From: Rhodoblastus acidophilus
GTDB taxonomy: Bacteria; Pseudomonadota; Alphaproteobacteria; Rhizobiales; Beijerinckiaceae
NCBI RefSeq assembly: GCF_900187365.1
Contig: NZ_FYDG01000003.1
Location: forward strand, 62,001 to 126,000
DNA: 64,000 nucleotides
Reading direction: 5' to 3'
Shown: piece by piece, positions 27,011 through 38,064 of the stretch
How positions within the stretch are numbered: position 1 is the first letter of the stretch
How the letters are laid out: each line of letters opens with the position of its first letter
Made by a program: the position numbers and the translations under genes
Notes under the pieces: generated by a model
Told to the model about the DNA's origin: nothing
Database searches by the model: none
Seen by the model: only the letters and a program-made list of their open reading frames with translations

Positions 27011-28759
27011 ATGACCGATGTTGCGACCATTCCGCTGTTGCGGCGCCCTCTGTTTCGGCCGCTGGCGCATTTCGCGGCGGCCTGCCTGATCGGGACGCTG
27101 GCGACGGATCTCGTCTATTGGCGCACGGCCGACATGTTCTGGGCCGACGCCTCCTCCTGGCTGGTGACGATCGGTTTTATGCTGGGGATGTTGGCCTTTG
27201 CGGTCGGCCTGATTGAAGTCGTCGCGCGAAGGCCGCTGCTCGACCCGCCGAACTGGGTTTACGTGTTCGTCGCCGTGCTGACGCTGATCGCCGTTTTTCT
27301 CAACGTCATGACGCATACGCGCGACGGTTGGACTTCGGTCGCGCCCGAGGGGCTGGGGCTGTCGGCGATGACGGTCGCGCTGATGCTGTTCTTTCCGCGC
27401 GGCCGCGCGCTGGCCCGCCGTCCCCCCGGCATGGTGTTGGCGATGCTCACGGTTTTGGCGACGTCGGCCCCGTTCGCCTTCGCGCTCAAGCACGCCGACG
27501 CCGCCTTCGATCTCTCCAGCCAGATCGGCCCGAACCCGGCCCTGCCGGAGCCGGAGCCTTCGCTGTTGCCGCACATGCGCTTAGCGAAAGTGGTGGGGTG
27601 GGGCGAAGGCGAAAAGCCCGAGGTCGCGCCGGGCCTCGCCATCGCGCCGCTGGCGCAGAACCTGCAGCACCCGCGCTCGCTCGCCGTGTTGCCGAACGGC
27701 GACATTCTCGTGGTCGAAGCCGTCGCGCCGAAAGGCCATCCCATCCACCGGCCCAAGGATCTGGTGATGGGCCTGATCGAAAGCTGGGCGACCAATGGCG
27801 GCTCCACCGGCCCCAGCAACCGCATCACCCTGCTGCGCGTCGGCCCGGACGGCAAGGCGCAGCAAAGCCTGTTTCTCGACCATCTGACCTCGCCCTTCGG
27901 CGTCGCCCTGGTGGGAGGCGACCTCTATGTCGCCAATACGGACGCGCTGATGCGCTATCCCTACAAGACCGGCGACCTGCGGATCGAGTCGCCGGGCGAG
28001 GTTCTGGCGCCGCTGCCGGGCGGTCCCATCGACCATCACTGGACCAAGAGCCTCGTCGCCAGCAAGGACGGATCGCTGCTCTATGTCGGCGTCGGCTCCA
28101 ACAGCAATGTCGGCGAAAACGGCCTGGAGGCGGAGAAGAACCGCGCCGCCATTCTGGAGGTGGAGCGCGCCACCGGGCGCTGGCGCGTCTTCGCCAGCGG
28201 TCTGCGCAACCCCAACGGCCTGTCGTTCGAGCCGGAAACGGGCGCGCTGTGGACCGTGGTCAACGAACGCGACGAACTCGGCCCCAATCTCGTCCCGGAT
28301 TACCTGACCTCGGTGAAGGACGGCGGATTTTACGGCTGGCCCTATAGCTACTGGGGCGCGCATGTCGATCCGCGCGTCGCGCCGCCGCGCCCCGATCTGG
28401 TCGCGCGCGCGCTCATGCCGGATTATTCCCTCAGCTCCCATGTGGCGCCGCTCGGTCTGGCGTTCTCCAACGGCGCGGGGCTGCCGGAACGCTATCGCAA
28501 AGGCGCTTTCGTCGGCGAACACGGCAGCTGGAACCGTGGCGAGCTGAACGGCTACAAGGTGGCGTTCGTCCCGTTCAATGGCGGGCGGCCCAGCGGCAAG
28601 GCGGAGGATGTCGTCACCGGCTTCCTCAATGCGCAGGGCGAAGCTCGGGGCCGGCCTGTGGGCGTGGCCGTGGACGGCGGCGGCGCGCTGCTGATCGCGG
28701 ACGATGTCGGCAATACGGTCTGGCGCGTCGCCGCCGCGTCGCAACAGGCGTCGCCCTGA
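27011..28759 (+). CDS. DUF2231 membrane domain fused to sorbosone dehydrogenase-like beta-propeller
   Basis: 582 residues. The first 165 residues hold four hydrophobic helices resembling DUF2231. The rest (about 200-580) is a six-bladed propeller of the soluble glucose/L-sorbosone dehydrogenase type, with repeated blade segments such as HPRSLAVLPNGDILVVE, GLRNPNGLSFEPETGALWT and GEHGSWNRGELNGYK. Relatives bind PQQ and oxidise sugars or aldehydes; PQQ dependence and substrate are inferred from family only. The membrane domain probably anchors the propeller in the periplasm. A GTG at 27002 is a possible alternative start. Confidence 0.85.
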   Translation: MTDVATIPLLRRPLFRPLAHFAAACLIGTLATDLVYWRTADMFWADASSWLVTIGFMLGMLAFAVGLIEVVARRPLLDPPNWVYVFVAVLTLIAVFLNVMTHTRDGWTSVAPEGLGLSAMTVALMLFFPRGRALARRPPGMVLAMLTVLATSAPFAFALKHADAAFDLSSQIGPNPALPEPEPSLLPHMRLAKVVGWGEGEKPEVAPGLAIAPLAQNLQHPRSLAVLPNGDILVVEAVAPKGHPIHRPKDLVMGLIESWATNGGSTGPSNRITLLRVGPDGKAQQSLFLDHLTSPFGVALVGGDLYVANTDALMRYPYKTGDLRIESPGEVLAPLPGGPIDHHWTKSLVASKDGSLLYVGVGSNSNVGENGLEAEKNRAAILEVERATGRWRVFASGLRNPNGLSFEPETGALWTVVNERDELGPNLVPDYLTSVKDGGFYGWPYSYWGAHVDPRVAPPRPDLVARALMPDYSLSSHVAPLGLAFSNGAGLPERYRKGAFVGEHGSWNRGELNGYKVAFVPFNGGRPSGKAEDVVTGFLNAQGEARGRPVGVAVDGGGALLIADDVGNTVWRVAAASQQASP

Positions 28760-28773
28760 TCGCCCAAGCCGGC

Positions 28774-28806
28774 AAGGCGGAAGTCTGACTTCGCCTTGAT
28801 TTGTCT
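28774..28806 (+). terminator. Candidate terminator after the sorbosone dehydrogenase-like gene
   Basis: Stem AAGGCG-AAGT/ACTT-CGCCTT with a one-base bulge and a short loop, followed by a T-rich stretch. It starts 15 bases after the stop codon. Confidence 0.5.
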
Positions 28807-28859
28807 TGTGCCCTAAAGTAACTTAGCCCCTGACGACGCTTTCATTTTTCAGGTGTCTC

Positions 28860-29075
28860 ATGGAAGTATCCTTACAGCAGGCGATTGAAATTTACGCCAA
28901 GGCTTTACGCGCTCAACGTGGCGCCCGCGCGCCAGGCGACGCGAGAGAACGAGCCGGACAGCTCGCCCGGACCGGAGATTACGAAGGGCAGGACGTCTGG
29001 CGGCAGGTGGCCGCCGTCGCGGAAACTCTGCCGATGCCTTATCCGCCGGACGAGCCGACGTTCCACGCCCCCTGA
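28860..29075 (+). CDS. Small uncharacterised protein, 71 residues
   Basis: Not assigned to a family. The first 50 residues look like two amphipathic helices (SLQQAIEIYAKALRAQRGAR, then ARERAGQLARTGDYEGQDVW), followed by a Pro-rich end. It resembles the short helical soluble proteins of unknown role common in Hyphomicrobiales. The ribosome site is weak. It lies downstream of a probable terminator and 35 bases before the next small gene. Confidence 0.5.
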   Translation: MEVSLQQAIEIYAKALRAQRGARAPGDARERAGQLARTGDYEGQDVWRQVAAVAETLPMPYPPDEPTFHAP

Positions 29076-29110
29076 ACAGCTCAGGCCTCCGCGCCGGCAA
29101 GGAGCCTTTT

Positions 29111-29524
29111 ATGCGCGCTGTCGCCGCCGCCCGGAAAGCCTTGCCGGCCTTGGCTTTGGCCGTCGTCGCCATGGGCCTCGCCGTGGTCCTCCCGCCTGCG
29201 CTGGCGCGGGCCGCGCCCGCGTCAAGCCTGCGCGAGCTGTTCGCCCAGTTCGGCGCCTGCCTGAAACAGCCCGCCGACATGCCGTCGGGGGAAATCACCT
29301 TGCGCTTCAGCCTGCGCCGCGACGGCGCGCTGGTCGGCCGCCCCCATATTTCCTTCGCCCGCGTGTCGGGCGACGATGTGCAAAGGCAGGCGGCGCTCGC
29401 CGCTGTCGCCGCCGCGCTCGACCGATGCCTGCCGGCGCAAATGACCGACAGCCTCGGCGGCGCCGTCGCCGGACGGCCGCTGACGCTGCGCCTGATTTCC
29501 CACCCGCCCGACCGGGAGATCTGA
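29111..29524 (+). CDS. Secreted protein with TonB/TolA C-terminal-like domain
   Basis: 137 residues. A signal peptide occupies about 1-36, ending PALARAAPA. The mature part has the pattern of a TonB/TolA C-terminal domain (GEITLRFSLRRDGALVG, then AALAAVAAALDRCLP) with two cysteines that could pair. A strong AGGAG site lies 6 bases before the ATG. Probably periplasmic; no partner genes identify its role. Confidence 0.7.
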   Translation: MRAVAAARKALPALALAVVAMGLAVVLPPALARAAPASSLRELFAQFGACLKQPADMPSGEITLRFSLRRDGALVGRPHISFARVSGDDVQRQAALAAVAAALDRCLPAQMTDSLGGAVAGRPLTLRLISHPPDREI

Positions 29525-29536
29525 CTCGCCAGGCCG

Positions 29537-30877
29537 TCAGACCGCTTTCGCCTGAGCGACGAAGCGGCCCAAGTCCTCGTTGAGCCGGGTCGTTTCGCGA
29601 GACAGGGACGCGGCGGCGTCGATGACCTGATGCGCCGATACATCCGTATCCTCGGCGGCCTTGTTCACGCCGGCGACGCTGCAGGCGATCTCTCGCGCGC
29701 CGGCGGCCGCTTCCTGCACGCTTCGGGCGATCTCCTGCGTCGCCTCGCCCTGCTGCTCGACGCTCTGGGCGATGATTTCAGCGTTGCCGCTGAGGTCGCC
29801 GATGCGCGCGGCGATGGCTTCGATCGCCTCGGTGGCGCGGCGGCTGGCGTTCTGGATTTCCCCGATGGCGGCGGTGATCTCGTCCGTCGCGCGCGCCGTC
29901 TGATTGGCGAGGGTCTTGACCTCATTGGCGACGACGGCGAATCCCTTGCCGGCCTCACCCGCGCGCGCCGCCTCGATGGTCGCGTTCAGCGCCAGCAGGT
30001 TGGTCTGCCCGGCGATGGTCTGAATCAGCTGGACGATGGCGCTGATCTTCTCGGCGTTGTCGCGCAGAGTCCTGACCAGGTCGTGGACCGCCTGGGACTC
30101 GGCGACCGCGCGGCCGGCCGCCTCGGAGGAGTGATTGACCTGCGCCAGAATCTCCGCGATCGAGCGCGACAATTGCTCGGCGGCGGACGCGACGCTCTGA
30201 ATATTGACGCTCGCCTGTTCCGACGCCGAAGCCACGGTCGAGGAGCGGGCGCGCGTCTGCATCGCGGTTTCGGTCATGCCGCCGGCGGTCGCCTGCAACT
30301 GGTGGGCCGCGCTCGCAAGCCCGGAAAGCGCCTCGCGCGTTTTGGTTTCCAGAGCCGTCAGCAAGCCGTCGAGATCCCGACACCGCTGCTCGCGTTGCCC
30401 CAGCAACTCATCCTGATAGACCGAAATCGCTATTTCCATGTCCAGCATGACGGCGGTGGAGATCGCCCGCAGCACATCCTTGATTTTTCGCGGCGACCAT
30501 CGCGCGGAATCCACGGCGATGTCGAACAGGCGCGTCAGGATGAACTGGTAGCCGCCGACGTACCAGCGCGGTTCGAGGCCGATGCGGAAATGCACCTTGC
30601 CGATCTCGCGGACGGCGTTGAAATAGGCGTCGTCGAACCGTCCCGAGAACAGTTGCAGCCAATGTCCGGTCTGGGCCCGCTTGAGATGGGGGCACTTGCC
30701 CGCGATCATGCCGTCGAGGTGCGGCACGTCGGCGGCGTGCGCGTAAAATCCGTCGATGATCTCCGGAAGCTTCGGCTCGACCGCCTTCCAGATTTCCGGC
30801 AGCACGCGCCGTTCCTCGGGACGAATAACGAAAAATTTCAGGCGTCCGCTTAAGTCCGCCGCACGTTCAAGCGCCAT
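29537..30877 (-). CDS. Globin-coupled methyl-accepting chemotaxis sensor
   Basis: 446 residues. The N-terminal globin-sensor domain (about 10-165) has the proximal haem histidine H96 in [17 protein letters not shown]. The C-terminal half is a chemoreceptor signalling domain with the hairpin tip [18 protein letters not shown] near 318-335. No membrane segments, so soluble like HemAT, and expected to sense O2 or another haem ligand for aerotaxis. The ATG at 30877 has GAGG at 6 bases; the frame extends to 30991 without globin similarity. It lies 3 kb from the nor operon, though not in it. Confidence 0.92.
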   Translation of the reverse strand: MALERAADLSGRLKFFVIRPEERRVLPEIWKAVEPKLPEIIDGFYAHAADVPHLDGMIAGKCPHLKRAQTGHWLQLFSGRFDDAYFNAVREIGKVHFRIGLEPRWYVGGYQFILTRLFDIAVDSARWSPRKIKDVLRAISTAVMLDMEIAISVYQDELLGQREQRCRDLDGLLTALETKTREALSGLASAAHQLQATAGGMTETAMQTRARSSTVASASEQASVNIQSVASAAEQLSRSIAEILAQVNHSSEAAGRAVAESQAVHDLVRTLRDNAEKISAIVQLIQTIAGQTNLLALNATIEAARAGEAGKGFAVVANEVKTLANQTARATDEITAAIGEIQNASRRATEAIEAIAARIGDLSGNAEIIAQSVEQQGEATQEIARSVQEAAAGAREIACSVAGVNKAAEDTDVSAHQVIDAAASLSRETTRLNEDLGRFVAQAKAV

Positions 30878-31086
30878 GCTCAACCTCAAAAAAATGACGC
30901 GAAGCCACGCTCGCTCAGGGGGCGCGTGGTGCGATGCAAAGCATTTTCTTGATTTTGTTGGAGCTGTTCTAATCATCTTAGCTTGCGCCACGCTGGAGCG
31001 GCTGAGACGGCGCCGACCGAAGCCCGCGATCTCATGCGGCCATTCGGCGCCTGCAATCGTCGCTGAATTGCGCTAGAACTCCAGAT

Positions 31087-31890
31087 ATGGACGACTCGAC
31101 AATCATCGGCGCCGACCGACTCACCGCCCGCGCATTGCTGCTGGGCGACCGCATCGATCTCGCGGGGCTGGAGCGTTCCGACACCATCTCGTTGATGCCG
31201 CTCGCCTTTCAGGTCGGGCCCGCCGGCCGCGTCGTGCTGTATCGCTATGGCGTGGCCGTGCTGCTGGGCCTCAGCCCGCTGGAGGAGGACGACATCATCT
31301 CCAAGCTGAAGGGCCGAATCGTCGGCGCCCGGCTGCTGAAGGAGGATGAAACCGCGCAGCTCGTGCTCGATACCGACGACCGGATCGCGCCGGGCGGCTC
31401 CATTGGCGTCAAGGACTTTTCCAACCCGCGCTTCCTGGTGTTCTCCGACGCCCTGGCCAAAAGCGTGGCGCTGGGCCGCGACGAACGCGAGGTCAGCGGC
31501 GTGTTCGACGAGATCGAGCCGTTGGCCGTCAGTCTGGCGAGGCATGGCCGTCCGATGCGCGGCCGCCGCGAAATGCTCAAGCTGATCGGCCGCGCGCTCC
31601 GCGTCCAGCACCGCGTCTCCGGCCGCGTCGCGGTTGAGGAAAAGCCCGACGTGCTGTGGGATCGCCCCGATCTCGAACGCCTTTATGCGCGGCTTGAGGA
31701 CGAATACGAGCTGAAGGAGCGGGCGCAGACGCTCCAGAGAAAGCTGGATGTGATCGTCGAAACCGCCCGCGCGCTCGCCGATCTGATCGACGCCGACCGC
31801 TCCAGCCGGATGGAGGCGGCGATCGTCGTGCTGATCGTGCTGGAGCTGGCGGTTTCCCTGTTCCAGATCGTGTTCATGTCCGGGCATTGA
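31087..31890 (+). CDS. RMD1/YagE (DUF155) family protein
   Basis: 267 residues. Family features are the segment VVLYRYGVAVLLGLSPLEED near 53-72, the charged helical region DLERLYARLEDEYELKER and a single C-terminal membrane segment (about 243-262). Eukaryotic relatives Rmd1/RMND1 act in mitochondrial translation and membrane organisation; bacterial members are uncharacterised. The tail anchor suggests an inner-membrane protein facing the cytoplasm. Confidence 0.85.
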   Translation: MDDSTIIGADRLTARALLLGDRIDLAGLERSDTISLMPLAFQVGPAGRVVLYRYGVAVLLGLSPLEEDDIISKLKGRIVGARLLKEDETAQLVLDTDDRIAPGGSIGVKDFSNPRFLVFSDALAKSVALGRDEREVSGVFDEIEPLAVSLARHGRPMRGRREMLKLIGRALRVQHRVSGRVAVEEKPDVLWDRPDLERLYARLEDEYELKERAQTLQRKLDVIVETARALADLIDADRSSRMEAAIVVLIVLELAVSLFQIVFMSGH

Positions 31891-32027
31891 AGCGGGGCGG
31901 GGGAGGCGGCGGCAGGACCGCCGCATTGACAGGACCGGCTTTAACCCTCATCAAGGCGCGGTTTTCCCGCGCTCCCGCGGCCGGAGCGCGTCGGATATGG
32001 TTGTGGCTCGCTTGCGGAAGTCCTTGA

Positions 32028-33829
<1,802 letters not shown>

Positions 33830-33833
<4 letters not shown>

Positions 33834-34282
33834 GCGCGGCGGCGCGCCCGCCGGTGATGTCCGTCGCGGCGGTCGAGGCGTTCCTCGCCGCCGAATTTCC
33901 GCAATTGCGCCACGGCGGCCGCAGCGTGACGGTGGAATCGGTGGGGCCGCTCACCGCGCGCCTGCGCCTGCATGTGGACGAGCGCCACCTGCGCCCGGGC
34001 GGCACGGTGTCCGGCCCGTCGCTGTTCATGCTGGCCGATGTCGGGCTTTACGTGGCGATTCTCGCCCAGATCGGTCCGGTCGCCCTGGCCGTGACCACCA
34101 ATCTCAACATCAATTTCCTGCGCAAGCCGCCGCCGGGCGACGTGATCGCGGAGATTCGCCTGCTCAAGCTCGGCAAGCGTCTGGCGGTGGGCGAGGCGAC
34201 CCTGTTCGCGGACGGCGACGACGCGCCGGTGGCCCATGCGGTGGGAACCTATTCAATTCCGCCACAAAACACGGTATTATAA
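33830..34282 (+). CDS. PaaI/hotdog-fold thioesterase
   Basis: 150 residues from a GTG that overlaps the exporter stop (GTGA); an ATG at 33857 is the alternative. The hotdog fold is shown by HLRPGGTVSGPSLFMLADVG near 63-82 and the NINFLRKPPPGD segment. Such enzymes hydrolyse acyl-CoA; the substrate is unknown. It sits between the exporter and the L13-S9 operon, a neighbourhood I associate with Hyphomicrobiales. Confidence 0.85.
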
Positions 34283-34333
34283 TACCCACAAGCGGAAACG
34301 CCCGCGTTTTCTTGGCTTTCACGCGAAACGCCG

Positions 34334-34362
34334 TTGACAGAAACGTGGCGCGCCCCTACAAG
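34334..34362 (+). promoter_or_regulatory. Sigma-70-type promoter of rplM-rpsI
   Basis: TTGACA at 34334-34339, a 17-base spacer, then TACAAG at 34357-34362. It lies 50 bases upstream of the rplM ATG in the correct direction, as expected for a housekeeping ribosomal operon. Confidence 0.7.
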
Positions 34363-34412
34363 CGCGCATCGTCCCGCCGGGTTTTTCGCCCGCGCTGCAA
34401 CGGAAAAGAGAC

Positions 34413-34883
34413 ATGTACGGCAAGACCTATTCGGCCAAGGCCGCCGAAATCGAGAAGAAATGGGTGCTGATCGACGCCAAGGGATTGGTGGTCGGTCGTC
34501 TCGCCTCGATTATCGCGCTGCGCCTTCGCGGCAAGCATAAGGCGACCTTCACCCCCCACATGGACGATGGCGACAACATCATCGTCATCAACGCCGACAA
34601 GGTGGTGTTCACCGGCCGCAAGCGCGACCAGAAGGTGTACCACCATCACACCGGTTTCCCGGGCGGCATCAAGGAGCGTTCCGCCAAGTTCATTCTTGAG
34701 GGCCGTTTCCCCGAGCGCATCGTCGAGAAGGCCGTGCAGCGCATGATCCCCGAGGGTCCGCTCGGCCGCAAGCAGCTCGGCAACCTGCGCGTCTACAAGG
34801 GCGCCGAACACCCCCACGCGGCGCAGAACCCCGTCGTGCTGGACGTCGCCGCCCTGAACACCAAGAACACCCGGGAAGACTGA
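34413..34883 (+). CDS. rplM: 50S ribosomal protein L13
   Basis: 156 residues, full length. Recognised by [17 protein letters not shown] near 12-28, the [18 protein letters not shown] segment and [20 protein letters not shown] near 111-130. An early assembly protein of the large subunit. It is followed after 2 bases by rpsI, as in most bacteria. Confidence 0.99.
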   Translation: MYGKTYSAKAAEIEKKWVLIDAKGLVVGRLASIIALRLRGKHKATFTPHMDDGDNIIVINADKVVFTGRKRDQKVYHHHTGFPGGIKERSAKFILEGRFPERIVEKAVQRMIPEGPLGRKQLGNLRVYKGAEHPHAAQNPVVLDVAALNTKNTRED

Positions 34884-34885
34884 CC

Positions 34886-35365
34886 ATGAGCGAGACCCTC
34901 TCCTCCCTGCAGGACCTGAAGGCCGCCACCGCCGCCCCCGCGCCGGAAGCTCCCGTCCATGTGCAGAAGCTGGACAAGTTCGGCCGCGCCTACGCCACCG
35001 GCAAGCGCAAGAACGCCGTCGCCCGCGTCTGGATCAAGCCCGGCGCCGGCAAGATCACGGTGAACGGCCGCGAGCTCGCGGTTTATTTCGCCCGCCCGGT
35101 GCTGCAGATGATCGTGCGCCAGCCGCTCGGCGTCACCGCGCGCGTCGACCAGTTCGACATTCTGATCACGGTGGCCGGCGGCGGTCTGTCCGGCCAGGCC
35201 GGCGCGGTGCGCCACGGCCTGTCCAAGGCGCTGACCTATTACGAGCCCGGCCTGCGTCCGGCGCTCAAGAAGGAAGGCTTCCTCACCCGCGACTCGCGCG
35301 TGGTCGAGCGTAAGAAATACGGCAAGCGCAAGGCCCGCCGCAGCTTCCAGTTCTCGAAGCGCTGA
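34886..35365 (+). CDS. rpsI: 30S ribosomal protein S9
   Basis: 159 residues. The core begins at [18 protein letters not shown] (near 33-50) and ends with the basic tail [17 protein letters not shown] that reaches the P-site tRNA. An extra 30-residue Ala/Pro-rich N-terminus is common in alphaproteobacterial S9. The operon ends with a strong terminator. Confidence 0.99.
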   Translation: MSETLSSLQDLKAATAAPAPEAPVHVQKLDKFGRAYATGKRKNAVARVWIKPGAGKITVNGRELAVYFARPVLQMIVRQPLGVTARVDQFDILITVAGGGLSGQAGAVRHGLSKALTYYEPGLRPALKKEGFLTRDSRVVERKKYGKRKARRSFQFSKR

Positions 35366-35423
35366 TTTCACGCTTTTGGACATGCGAGGGCGGACCTCGG
35401 TCCGTTCTCAGCAATTCCCACAA

Positions 35424-35448
35424 CCCCGCCGGTCCCGGCGGGGTTTTT
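35424..35448 (+). terminator. Rho-independent terminator of rplM-rpsI
   Basis: Perfect 7-base stem CCCCGCC/GGCGGGG with a 6-base loop followed by five T. It lies 58 bases after the rpsI stop. Confidence 0.9.
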
Positions 35449-35604
35449 GTTTGCGCGGACGACTTCGCGCGCGCCCCCGCCGCCGCCCCTGACCTATGGT
35501 CAAACATTCCGAAACGGCTGTTGCATTAACCACTGATTAATCAAAGGCTTCTGCTCGGGCTTAAGAATTGGTAAACCTTCCTGACAGTTTCAGGACAGGT
35601 GACG

Positions 35605-37020
35605 ATGGATTGCTCGAGACGCCATATCCTTCAGGGCATCATGCTGGGCGGCGCGGGATTGGGCGCGATCTGTTTTTCGCAAAGCCGGACGGTATTGCAG
35701 ACGACGGGAGCGGAAACCTCGCCTCCGGCGTCGCCGCTGCAGGCGCCGCAACGCCAGTCGCTGGCGCTGGCGAGATTTGCGCCCGCCCTGGTCGACCCCG
35801 ACGCGGCGCAAGGCCCGCTGATCGTGAACGCCGTGGCGGAGAAAGTCGCGCATGACGGCTATGTCCGCCAGGGCCAACCGGGCGACGCCGTGTTCCACGA
35901 TCCCGCGCGCGGGCGGCCGATCCTTCCGTGGGCCCCGCTGTTTCCGCGCAACCCCGATATTTTGCAGCTGCCCGCAAGGATCAACCGGCAAATCGGCTGC
36001 GACCGGCTGCTGGTGATGAACGAAAGCAGCGCGCTCCAGCCGTTCTACGGCAACAAGGCCCGCAAATACGAGTTTCTGCTGCCCAATCTGCATTGGTCCG
36101 GCGTCCGCCGCGTCGCCACCGTCGGCGCGGTCTCCAGCAACCATGCGCTGCACTTCGCCTTGGCCAACCGCCTCGCGGACCTGACCGGGACGGGTCAGCC
36201 GCTGAACAGCGATCTCGACCTGCTGCTGTTCGAGGCGCCGGGCATGCCGAACGACGATCAGCGGCTTGGCCTGCTCCGCCTGCTGTCGCAGCGCGTCGTG
36301 CTGGCCAGCAACACGTTCGGCCTGGCGGGCGAAGCCGCCTGTGAAATGGCCAAGCAAAAGCTCACCCCGCAAGCCGAGGCGCTTGTGCCGCCGGGCGGGT
36401 CGAACGCCTTGAGCGTGCTCGGCCATATGAACGCCATCGCGGATTTCGCGCTTTTGCTCGAAGCGTCGAAGGCCTGGGACGCGCCGCCCGACATGATTTT
36501 CGTCGCCATGGGCAGCGGTTCGACGGTGCTGGGCCTGCTGCTGGGCGTCTATCTGCTCGGGTGGCCCACGCAGATCGTCGGCGTCGCCGATCAGGACCGG
36601 TCCTATCTGTCGCGTTTCGTCGCCAACCAGCAGCCGTCGATCCCCTTCGTGGAGGGCAATGTGACCCGGTTGGCCGGGCGCGCCGTCGCATGGCTGAACG
36701 CGCTGGGTTTCCCCGGCGTCCCGGCCAGCGCCGAGCGCTTGCTGCGCCGCGAGGCGTTTTTGCCGGATTCGCAGCATTGGAGCCCGGGCTACGGCTTGAT
36801 TAGCGCGGAGGATGCGGCCTGGCGCGACCAACTGGCGGGCGAGGGGCTCAAGCTCGATCCGGTCTTCACGCTCAAGGCCTGGCGATCCCTGGCGGCCTTT
36901 GGCAAGTCGGGGGCGTTGCGGGACAAGCGGGTTCTGTTCTGGAACACCTATCATTCCTATGATTACGCCGCCCATGCGCGGTCCCTCCTGTCCGCGTCGG
37001 CGGCGTCTCATGCGCTCTAA
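35605..37020 (+). CDS. PLP-dependent D-cysteine desulfhydrase/ACC deaminase-like protein with Tat-like leader
   Basis: 471 residues. The PLP-binding lysine is probably K151 in FYGNKARKYEFLLP, the pattern of ACC deaminase/D-cysteine desulfhydrase (fold-type II) enzymes. Other fold segments are VGAVSSNHALHFALA and the phosphate loop MGSGSTVLGLLLG. Unlike typical members of about 330 residues, it has a long N-terminus starting with SRRHILQG and a hydrophobic stretch (IMLGGAGLGAICF), which looks like a twin-arginine export signal, then about 90 extra residues. If real, a cofactor-loaded PLP enzyme would be exported folded. Substrate unknown. Its end overlaps the next gene by 11 bases. Confidence 0.75.
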   Translation: MDCSRRHILQGIMLGGAGLGAICFSQSRTVLQTTGAETSPPASPLQAPQRQSLALARFAPALVDPDAAQGPLIVNAVAEKVAHDGYVRQGQPGDAVFHDPARGRPILPWAPLFPRNPDILQLPARINRQIGCDRLLVMNESSALQPFYGNKARKYEFLLPNLHWSGVRRVATVGAVSSNHALHFALANRLADLTGTGQPLNSDLDLLLFEAPGMPNDDQRLGLLRLLSQRVVLASNTFGLAGEAACEMAKQKLTPQAEALVPPGGSNALSVLGHMNAIADFALLLEASKAWDAPPDMIFVAMGSGSTVLGLLLGVYLLGWPTQIVGVADQDRSYLSRFVANQQPSIPFVEGNVTRLAGRAVAWLNALGFPGVPASAERLLRREAFLPDSQHWSPGYGLISAEDAAWRDQLAGEGLKLDPVFTLKAWRSLAAFGKSGALRDKRVLFWNTYHSYDYAAHARSLLSASAASHAL

Positions 37021-37747
37021 CGGCCTGCTGCTCTATCTGGGCGCGGTCGCGGCGGCGCTGCTCGGCTGGTGCTGCTGTCCGCTCTCCGGCGATGACCTGC
37101 TGCATGAATTGAGCGCCTTCGACACGCGGAGCGAGGACAATATCGTCGCGAGCGCGCTGGTGTTTTTCGTGCTGTCGGTCGTGCTGTCCTTTTTGGCGTT
37201 TCCGTCCATGCCGCTGGTTTGCGTGGCGGCCGGCTATTGCCTGACCCCGCTGTGGGGCGGCGTCGTCGTCGTGGTGGGGAGCGCGCTTGGCGGCCTCGGC
37301 GCTTTCCTGTTGTACCGGAAGCACATTCCGCACAGGCTGCGCGCGCCGGCGTCGCGGCGGCGATCGCTGAGCCTGTGGCTGTCCCTGCTCGGTCTGCGCC
37401 TGTCGCCGCTCGTTCCCGCGCCGCTGGTGACGTTTTTCGCGGCGTTCTTCGGCGCTTCGGCGCTGCAATTCCTGGTCACCACCTTGCTCGCCAGCGCGCC
37501 GCTGATCGTGTTCTATGGCGTCGTCGGCCAGCAGGGCCACAATTACCGCGATGGCGCGCCGATCGAATGGTGGGTCTTCCCCGGCTACATCGCCCTCATC
37601 GCCGCCAGCACCCTGTTGAGCCTGCTGGGGCCGTGGCGGTCGTTCCTCAACGCGATCAAGAAATTGCGGCGCGAGGCCGGCGCGGCGTCGCGCCAAGGCG
37701 TCGCCGCGGGCGCGGCCGTCATGGCGACCTGGCCGTTGCGCGATTGA
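37010..37747 (+). CDS. TVP38/DedA-type (SNARE-associated) membrane protein
   Basis: 245 residues with about five or six hydrophobic helices. The VTT-domain-like core has FPSMPLVCVAAGYCLTPLWG near 63-82 followed by a Gly-rich helix (GSALGGLGAFLLYRK), and the RLSPLVPAPLVTFFAAFFGA segment, as in TVP38/DedA proteins implicated in lipid scrambling. The N-terminal helix ends in a WCCCPLSG cluster of three cysteines, which is unusual. The ATG lies inside the end of the PLP gene, so the two are translationally linked. Confidence 0.75.
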   Translation: MRSNGLLLYLGAVAAALLGWCCCPLSGDDLLHELSAFDTRSEDNIVASALVFFVLSVVLSFLAFPSMPLVCVAAGYCLTPLWGGVVVVVGSALGGLGAFLLYRKHIPHRLRAPASRRRSLSLWLSLLGLRLSPLVPAPLVTFFAAFFGASALQFLVTTLLASAPLIVFYGVVGQQGHNYRDGAPIEWWVFPGYIALIAASTLLSLLGPWRSFLNAIKKLRREAGAASRQGVAAGAAVMATWPLRD

Positions 37748-37881
37748 CCGGCGCGAGGGCCTTGGCGCGGCCGAATCGTTAAAATTGCGCGGGTGCGCCT
37801 GACGGGCGCTTAAGCTGGGCGTGGCAAAGCTGCCGAGACAGGAACGGCGACCGGGCCGATCCGTTTTCAAGGTGGCGGCCG

Positions 37882-38019
37882 ATGAACTTCGCCTTTTCAA
37901 TTCCGCAGCGCGCCGTCAAGATCGCGACGTCGGGATACGTCCTGTCGGCCCTGCCGCTGCTGTTGCTGGTGATCGCTTTCGCGCCCGTGCTGCGATCGGG
38001 TCTGCTCGTCATGGAATGA
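37882..38019 (+). CDS. Candidate 45-residue membrane peptide
   Basis: Small frame MNFAFSIPQ... with a basic start (QRAVK) and one hydrophobic helix (about 20-36). It lies in a 317-base gap between the TVP38-like gene and the GGDEF-EAL gene, which ends at 38065 on the other strand. There is no strong ribosome site, only AAGGTGG about 10 bases upstream. The rest of the gap shows nothing recognisable. Confidence 0.35.
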   Translation: MNFAFSIPQRAVKIATSGYVLSALPLLLLVIAFAPVLRSGLLVME

Positions 38020-38064
38020 GGCGGCGACCGCGTCGCCGTCTGTCTGAACCGCCGCGCCGCCGGT

